Source of the DNA: Viridibacillus arvi
Lineage (GTDB): Bacteria > Bacillota > Bacilli > Bacillales_A > Planococcaceae
Reading direction: 5' to 3'
DNA length: 64,000 nt
Assembly (NCBI RefSeq): GCF_001274945.1
Contig: NZ_LILB01000005.1
Coordinates: forward strand, 686,959 to 750,958
Part shown: positions 59,436-64,000 of the stretch, piece by piece
Layout: every line of letters begins with the position of its first letter
Numbering within the stretch: position 1 is the stretch's first letter
The notes under the pieces: model-generated
What the model saw: only the letters and a program-made list of their open reading frames with translations
The model's database searches: none
Told to the model about the DNA's origin: nothing
Translations under genes and position numbers: made by a program

Positions 59436-60584
59436 TTAAGGCAAATATTTCATTATTGTTTCTGCAATATCATCTACATCCGCTACTTCATCAACTAAGC
59501 CCGTTTCAAAAGCTGCTTTAGGCATGCCATATACAATACATGTATTAGCAGATTCAGTAATAGCAATTACTTTTCCAGTATTTTTCAACTGAATTAAACC
59601 CTTTGTTCCATCGGCGCCCATTCCTGTCATAATAACGGCTACTTTGTCAATTTCATTGAATTGACAATTATCTTCAAATAGTACGTCGACAGATGGTCTA
59701 TGTCCCCCACGAGGTGGTTCTTGATCATCTAGTACGATGCCATAAGACATTCCTATTTTCCGAATCTTCATGTGATAACCACCGGGAGCTATGTAAGCTA
59801 CTCCATTTTGCAAAATGTCACCATTTTCAGCTTCTTTCACAGTAATATCAGACAGTTGATCTAATCGATTGGATAATGACTTTGTAAAACCAGCAGGCAT
59901 ATGTTGAACAATTAGGATTGGCGCTTTAATGGTAGCTGGTATTTTAGTAATGACTTCTTGTAAAGCTCTTGGACCTCCAGTCGAAGTACCAATTAGTATC
60001 ATTTTCTTAGAATGAGCTGACCATTCCTTTTTGACTTGCGTTGCAGCTATTTCAGCCTTTCTTTCCTGTTGCAGAACTTTCGGTACCTTTCGTGATAAAA
60101 GAGTAGAATCACTCAGTTCTCCAGTAAATTTAGTTGTATTTGATTTGATAATTGTTTGCTGAAGTTTTGAAACTTGTACATTGGCAGCATGCTCAACTTT
60201 ATATACAAGGTCATTTTTGATTTTATGTAAATCAAGCGAAATTGTACCACTTGGTTTAGCAATAAAATCAACAGCACCATTCGCCATTGCTTCTAAAGTC
60301 GAATCAGCACCCCGTTCTGTTGTACTTGAAAGCATAACAACAGGAACCGGTGATTCTGCCATGATTTTTTTTAGAGCTTCTAAACCATTCATTTCTGGCA
60401 TTTCAACATCCATAGTCACTACATCAGGCTTAAGACTTTTAATCTTTCGTAATGCATCATTACCGTTACGAGCCGTGCCTATAACTTGTATTTTAGTATT
60501 ATCCGTAAAAAAATCTGAAATGAGCTTCCTCATAAAAGCAGAGTCATCGACAATGAGTAGCTTTTTTGGTTGAGAAATGTTCAA
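59436..60584 (-). CDS. cheB: receptor methylesterase response regulator CheB
   Basis: CheB demethylates chemoreceptors on phosphorylation by CheA. The 382-residue protein has a receiver domain with phospho-acceptor Asp59 (VVTMDVEMPEMNG), a linker about 25 residues longer than in B. subtilis, and a methylesterase domain with Ser201 (GTSTGGPRAL), His228 (VQHMPAGFTKSL) and the later GMGADGTKG. The start is TTG, directly after the flhG stop, with AAAGGTCGTG upstream. Confidence 0.95.
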   Translation of the reverse strand: MNISQPKKLLIVDDSAFMRKLISDFFTDNTKIQVIGTARNGNDALRKIKSLKPDVVTMDVEMPEMNGLEALKKIMAESPVPVVMLSSTTERGADSTLEAMANGAVDFIAKPSGTISLDLHKIKNDLVYKVEHAANVQVSKLQQTIIKSNTTKFTGELSDSTLLSRKVPKVLQQERKAEIAATQVKKEWSAHSKKMILIGTSTGGPRALQEVITKIPATIKAPILIVQHMPAGFTKSLSNRLDQLSDITVKEAENGDILQNGVAYIAPGGYHMKIRKIGMSYGIVLDDQEPPRGGHRPSVDVLFEDNCQFNEIDKVAVIMTGMGADGTKGLIQLKNTGKVIAITESANTCIVYGMPKAAFETGLVDEVADVDDIAETIMKYLP

Positions 60585-61457
60585 TTAATCACGACCTTTC
60601 GAAAAAATACTTTTCAATTTAGACAAAAACTTATTCGTCTGAGCAGGTGCATGTACTTCTTCAATGCAATCTTCCATATAACGATAAGTTATATCTCGTA
60701 ACGTTTTCGTAATTGGAGCATTTGGAAATAAAATTGAAAAGGGAACTTGTTTACGAACAGCTTGTCTTACAAGTGGATCTTCAGGTAAAGACCCCAACAC
60801 AGTAACTTCTTTTGACAAAAATCGTGACATAGCATGGCTTAAACGTCTAAGGGCATCAGGACCTTCTTCTTGATCCATAGTACGATTACAAAGAAGATAA
60901 AACTTTTTATCAGGATCTTTATAGTGAATATATTTCATCATAGAATAAGCATCTGTAATTGATGTAGGCTCAGTAGTAGAAATGACAATAATATCCTCAA
61001 CTGCGACTAACAAATCTAAAGACCAGTTTGTTGCTCCTGCTCCCATATCAAACACTATGTAATCAAATGACTTTTGCAACACTTCGAATGCTTCAATCAA
61101 ACGATTAAACATTTTCTCAGACCACTCCATTAGCCCAATCATACCCGTACCGCCTGAAATATATTGCAAACCATTAGGCCCCTCAAAAATAACCTCTTGT
61201 AATGAACAATCCCCCTGTAAATAGTCCTTTAAACTTTTCCTAGCGCTTTCACCTAAAAGGATATGAATATTCCCCATTCCGATATCCATATCAACAATGA
61301 CAACTTTTTTACCATGGGAGGCTAAAGTATTAGAAAAATTCGTTGTGAAATTGCTTTTTCCAACGCCACCTTTACCACTTACAACTGCAATAGATTTCCC
61401 TATTAATCCCTGGCTTCGCAACATATGCATTCTTAAAGATTCTGCTTGATCTCTCAT
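60585..61457 (-). CDS. flhG: flagellar number regulator FlhG (YlxH), MinD-like ATPase
   Basis: FlhG is a ParA/MinD-family ATPase that works with FlhF to set flagellar position and number. The 290-residue protein (B. subtilis 298) has the deviant Walker A SGKGGVGKSNF near residues 27-37, the VDMDIGMGNIHILLG block and FDMGAGATNWS. The N terminus has the DQAESLR motif known to stimulate FlhF. It overlaps the flhF stop by an ATGA. Confidence 0.95.
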   Translation of the reverse strand: MRDQAESLRMHMLRSQGLIGKSIAVVSGKGGVGKSNFTTNFSNTLASHGKKVVIVDMDIGMGNIHILLGESARKSLKDYLQGDCSLQEVIFEGPNGLQYISGGTGMIGLMEWSEKMFNRLIEAFEVLQKSFDYIVFDMGAGATNWSLDLLVAVEDIIVISTTEPTSITDAYSMMKYIHYKDPDKKFYLLCNRTMDQEEGPDALRRLSHAMSRFLSKEVTVLGSLPEDPLVRQAVRKQVPFSILFPNAPITKTLRDITYRYMEDCIEEVHAPAQTNKFLSKLKSIFSKGRD

Positions 61458-62572
61458 TTCCTATCTCCTTGAAAGAACAATTCAACTATACTTTCAAAAG
61501 AGGCCTCCTCAATATCCTCTGGTACTTCTTGACCAGTGGTATAGTAAGCAAGTCCTTTATTATATTTAACCATTAAATTAATCATTGAGCCAATAGAATT
61601 TGTTTCATCGAGCTTAGTAAATATTAGTTTAGTAATAGGAAATTCCAAAAATTGTTGAATAATCGTTTCCATATCTCGCTCTTTTGATGTCATTGATAGG
61701 ACTAAAAAGCTTTCCATATTCTGTTCAAAATTCATTAATCCTCGTAAATCTTCTACGTACTTCACTTCTTTGTAGTTTCGCCCAGCCGTATCTATAAAGA
61801 TTAAATCAAGATGATCAAATTTTTCTAACGCATGTTCATAGTCTTGTTTGTTATAAACAATCTCTACAGGTGCTTGCAATAAATTCGCATACGTTTTCAA
61901 CTGTTCAATCGCAGCAATTCTATACGTATCGGTTGTAATGAAACCAATTTTTTGTTTCTTCTCGAGTACTGCCCTAGCAGCCATTTTAGCAATTGTTGTT
62001 GTTTTACCAACTCCAGTTGGTCCTAAAACGTTTATATATTTTTTTTCATAAGAAATACCACCGAAAGGAAGCTGCTCAATACTAGTAACTAGAGATTCTT
62101 TTGCAAGCTTGAAAAGCTCCTCTTGCGATAAATCTCCTTTACTATTTTTTATAATTGCAAAAAGCTCATCACCAATACATGTGACAAGCTCTTGATTTAG
62201 CTCCTGTTTCTCTAGTTGTTCAATAAGAGGTAAGAGTTCATCTGGATACTTGGCCCCTACAGAGTGTCGCTGCATTGATTGCATAAGTAATTTCAAATCA
62301 GCTATTTCTTTTTTGATTTCTTCAGAATTTTGATCCGAATGTATACTTTGTTCAATCATAGGCTGAACTGGAGCTAGAAGAGGCGCAGATTCTCTTACTT
62401 CTGCGCGATCTAGCCCTGCTACCACTTCAATACTTTTCTTTTTAAATAATCCTAAAAAACCTTTTGAATAAACTACTTTTGAATTGACAATGACTGCATC
62501 ATCACCAAAATCAGCACGAACTTTTTTCATTGCGGCTGGCATTGACGGTGCTACATATTTTTTCATTTTCAT
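61454..62572 (-). CDS. flhF: flagellar biosynthesis GTPase FlhF
   Basis: This is an SRP-type GTPase that places flagella. The 372-residue protein (B. subtilis 366) has a basic B domain at the N terminus, an N domain and a G domain with GPTGVGKTTTIAKMAAR, DTYRIAAIEQLKTYA, IDTAGRN and FTKLDETNSIG. It overlaps the flhA stop by four bases (ATGA). A second in-frame ATG two codons in is an alternative start. Confidence 0.96.
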   Translation of the reverse strand: MKMKKYVAPSMPAAMKKVRADFGDDAVIVNSKVVYSKGFLGLFKKKSIEVVAGLDRAEVRESAPLLAPVQPMIEQSIHSDQNSEEIKKEIADLKLLMQSMQRHSVGAKYPDELLPLIEQLEKQELNQELVTCIGDELFAIIKNSKGDLSQEELFKLAKESLVTSIEQLPFGGISYEKKYINVLGPTGVGKTTTIAKMAARAVLEKKQKIGFITTDTYRIAAIEQLKTYANLLQAPVEIVYNKQDYEHALEKFDHLDLIFIDTAGRNYKEVKYVEDLRGLMNFEQNMESFLVLSMTSKERDMETIIQQFLEFPITKLIFTKLDETNSIGSMINLMVKYNKGLAYYTTGQEVPEDIEEASFESIVELFFQGDRK

Positions 62573-64000
62573 TCAACATTCACCACCCCAACACTTTGGA
62601 TCTCAATTGATGATTCCAGTTCATTATACGAAAGAATTGGAATTTGAGGAAAATATCTCTCTGTCAATTGTCGTAGGTACATTCGAACAGCTGGTGAACA
62701 TAAAATCACCGGAGATTGTTCAAAGAATGCAATACGTTCAATTTCTCTTGCAATTGATTCTAGTATCGCTTGAGAATCTTGTGGATCCATCGCTAAATAA
62801 TTTCCGTGATCCGTTTGTTGAATACTATCTGCAATCATTTTTTCCACTTTAGCAGCCACAGTTAAAACTTTTAGCTCCGGCTGACTACCTGCATGCTGAG
62901 CAGTAATTTGACGAGCAAGTGCTTGGCGGACATACTCAGTAAGAACATCCACATCTGATGTTAACTTTGAATAATCTGCTAATGTCTCGAAAATAATTGG
63001 TAGATTGCGAACAGAAACATTTTCTTGCAATAATTTCGCCAATACTTTTTGAATCTCACCAATTGATAATGGCGTTGGTGTTAACTCTTCTACTAAAATT
63101 GGTGCTGATTCTCTTAAATGATCGATTAATTGTTTTGTTTCTTGGCGACCAAGTAGGTCTGAAGCGTTTGCACGAATAATTTCAGTTAAATGAGTAGAGA
63201 CAACACTAGGCGGATCCACTACTGTATAACCAAGCATTTCAGCTTCTTCTTTCACCTGCTCAGTAATCCATTTTGCAGGTAGACCAAATGATGGCTCTAC
63301 TGTATCGATTCCCTCAATCGAGTCATCATCTCCAGGACTCATTGCTAAGTAGTGATCTAATAATAGTTCACCTTGCGCAAGTTCGTTCCCTTTTATTTTG
63401 ATACGATATTCATTCGGTTGTAATTGAATATTATCGCGAATACGAACAACCGGTATGACAATCCCTAACTCAAGCGCAAGTTGACGTCGAATCATTACAA
63501 CACGATCTAATAAATCTCCACCTTGTGCTGCATCTACTAATGGAATTAATCCATAACCAAATTCAAATTCAATCGGATCAACATTCAATAAATTAATGAC
63601 ATTTTCCGGACTTTTCAGATTATCCGTGGCCACTTCTTCTTCAATTTCTTGTAATTCTTCAATTTCTTCTTGTTTTTGATGACTTATACGGTATGCAACG
63701 AATGCAAGTAGCCCAGCTAATGGAACTGTATAAATTAATTCGATTGGTGTTACAATTCCTAACAGAAAGATTGTACCTGCTGCAATATATAACAACTTCG
63801 GATTAGCAAGTAATTGCCCAGTAATATCGGTGCTTAAATTACCATCAGAAGCTGCGCGGGTTACTACAATACCTGTTGCTGTAGAAATTAATAACGCTGG
63901 AATTTGTGATACTAAACCGTCACCTACTGTTAAAGTAGAGAACAAATGCACTGCTTCAGAGAACTCTAAATCCATTTGCACAACACCGATAATCATTCCT
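62569..64000 (-). CDS. flhA: flagellar export apparatus protein FlhA (5' end beyond window)
   Basis: FlhA is the export-gate component of the flagellar type III secretion system. The visible 477 or so codons cover the last membrane helices (including SQIPALLISTATGIVVTRAA and the ELIYTVPLAGLLAFVAYRI pair) and the whole cytoplasmic domain, with EFGYGLIPLVDAAQGGDLLDRV, VRIRDNIQLQPNEYRIKIKG and GLPAKWI. The N-terminal third lies outside the right edge. It is the first visible gene of the motility operon. Confidence 0.96.
   Translation of the reverse strand, partial: GMIIGVVQMDLEFSEAVHLFSTLTVGDGLVSQIPALLISTATGIVVTRAASDGNLSTDITGQLLANPKLLYIAAGTIFLLGIVTPIELIYTVPLAGLLAFVAYRISHQKQEEIEELQEIEEEVATDNLKSPENVINLLNVDPIEFEFGYGLIPLVDAAQGGDLLDRVVMIRRQLALELGIVIPVVRIRDNIQLQPNEYRIKIKGNELAQGELLLDHYLAMSPGDDDSIEGIDTVEPSFGLPAKWITEQVKEEAEMLGYTVVDPPSVVSTHLTEIIRANASDLLGRQETKQLIDHLRESAPILVEELTPTPLSIGEIQKVLAKLLQENVSVRNLPIIFETLADYSKLTSDVDVLTEYVRQALARQITAQHAGSQPELKVLTVAAKVEKMIADSIQQTDHGNYLAMDPQDSQAILESIAREIERIAFFEQSPVILCSPAVRMYLRQLTERYFPQIPILSYNELESSIEIQSVGVVNVE

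Noticed and set aside
60181-60573. 130-codon plus-strand ORF
   Set aside because: It is the antisense of the CheB receiver domain and lacks a start signal.

Overview
The window is a stretch of chromosomal core genome from a low-GC, endospore-forming, flagellated Firmicute. Gene order follows the Bacillus subtilis fla/che - rpsB - polC - nusA/infB - pnp - dpa - spoIIIE - ymf - recA - rny - spoVS region almost gene for gene. Three differences from B. subtilis stand out: korAB lies next to spoVS, a BMP-type nucleoside ABC cassette sits between spoIIIE/ymfC and ymfF, and ylxY, dapG and pbpX are absent. These differences, the low GC content and the AT-rich codon use suggest the Lysinibacillus/Solibacillus side of the Bacillales (Planococcaceae/Caryophanaceae). 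That assignment is inference; no rRNA gene is present to confirm it.

All 60 genes recognised lie on the minus strand, so transcription runs from high to low coordinates. From the right edge: (1) 64000-53625 is the distal part of the motility/chemotaxis operon: flhA (cut by the window edge), flhF, flhG, cheB, cheA, cheW, cheC, cheD, an unknown two-helix membrane protein, sigD, an unknown small soluble protein, and a SwrB-like protein. (2) 53469-44456 is translation and envelope: rpsB, tsf, pyrH, frr, then uppS, cdsA, dxr, rasP and proS. (3) 44383-40049 is polC. (4) 39915-32466 is the nusA-infB operon: rimP, nusA, ylxR, ylxQ, infB, ylxP, rbfA, truB, ribF. (5) 32308-28363 is rpsO, pnp and mlpA. 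(6) 28260-22792 is ymxH, dpaA and dpaB, then asd, dapA and rnjB. Asd and DapA make dihydrodipicolinate, which DpaAB oxidise to dipicolinic acid for the spore core. (7) 22707-14630 is spoIIIE, the GntR regulator YmfC and a nucleoside ABC importer. (8) 14458-8380 is ymfF, ymfH, ymfI, ymfJ, ymfK, a RodZ-like gene and pgsA. (9) 8246-2690 is cinA, SOS-controlled recA, rny, ymdB and spoVS. (10) 2387-1 is a two-subunit 2-oxoacid:ferredoxin oxidoreductase, whose beta gene runs off the left edge.

Regulatory signals are clear in many gaps. There are about twenty hairpin-plus-T-run terminators. Good SigA promoters precede rpsB, rpsO, asd, rnjB, recA and rny. A DinR/LexA box lies in front of recA, a candidate SigK promoter in front of ymxH-dpaAB, and a candidate GntR operator in front of ymfC. 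Several terminators sit inside what are operons in relatives (rpsB/tsf/pyrH/frr, rbfA/truB, rny/ymdB, nupN/nupO) and probably act as partial attenuators.

I found no mobile element, CRISPR array, rRNA, tRNA, prophage or defence island, and no plus-strand gene. I see no evidence of a new multi-gene system. The least explained items are two small uncharacterised genes flanking sigD, the tandem-repeat expansion in IF-2, the degenerate metal site of RNase J2, the structured rpsB leader, and the ACT/P-loop protein YmfK.
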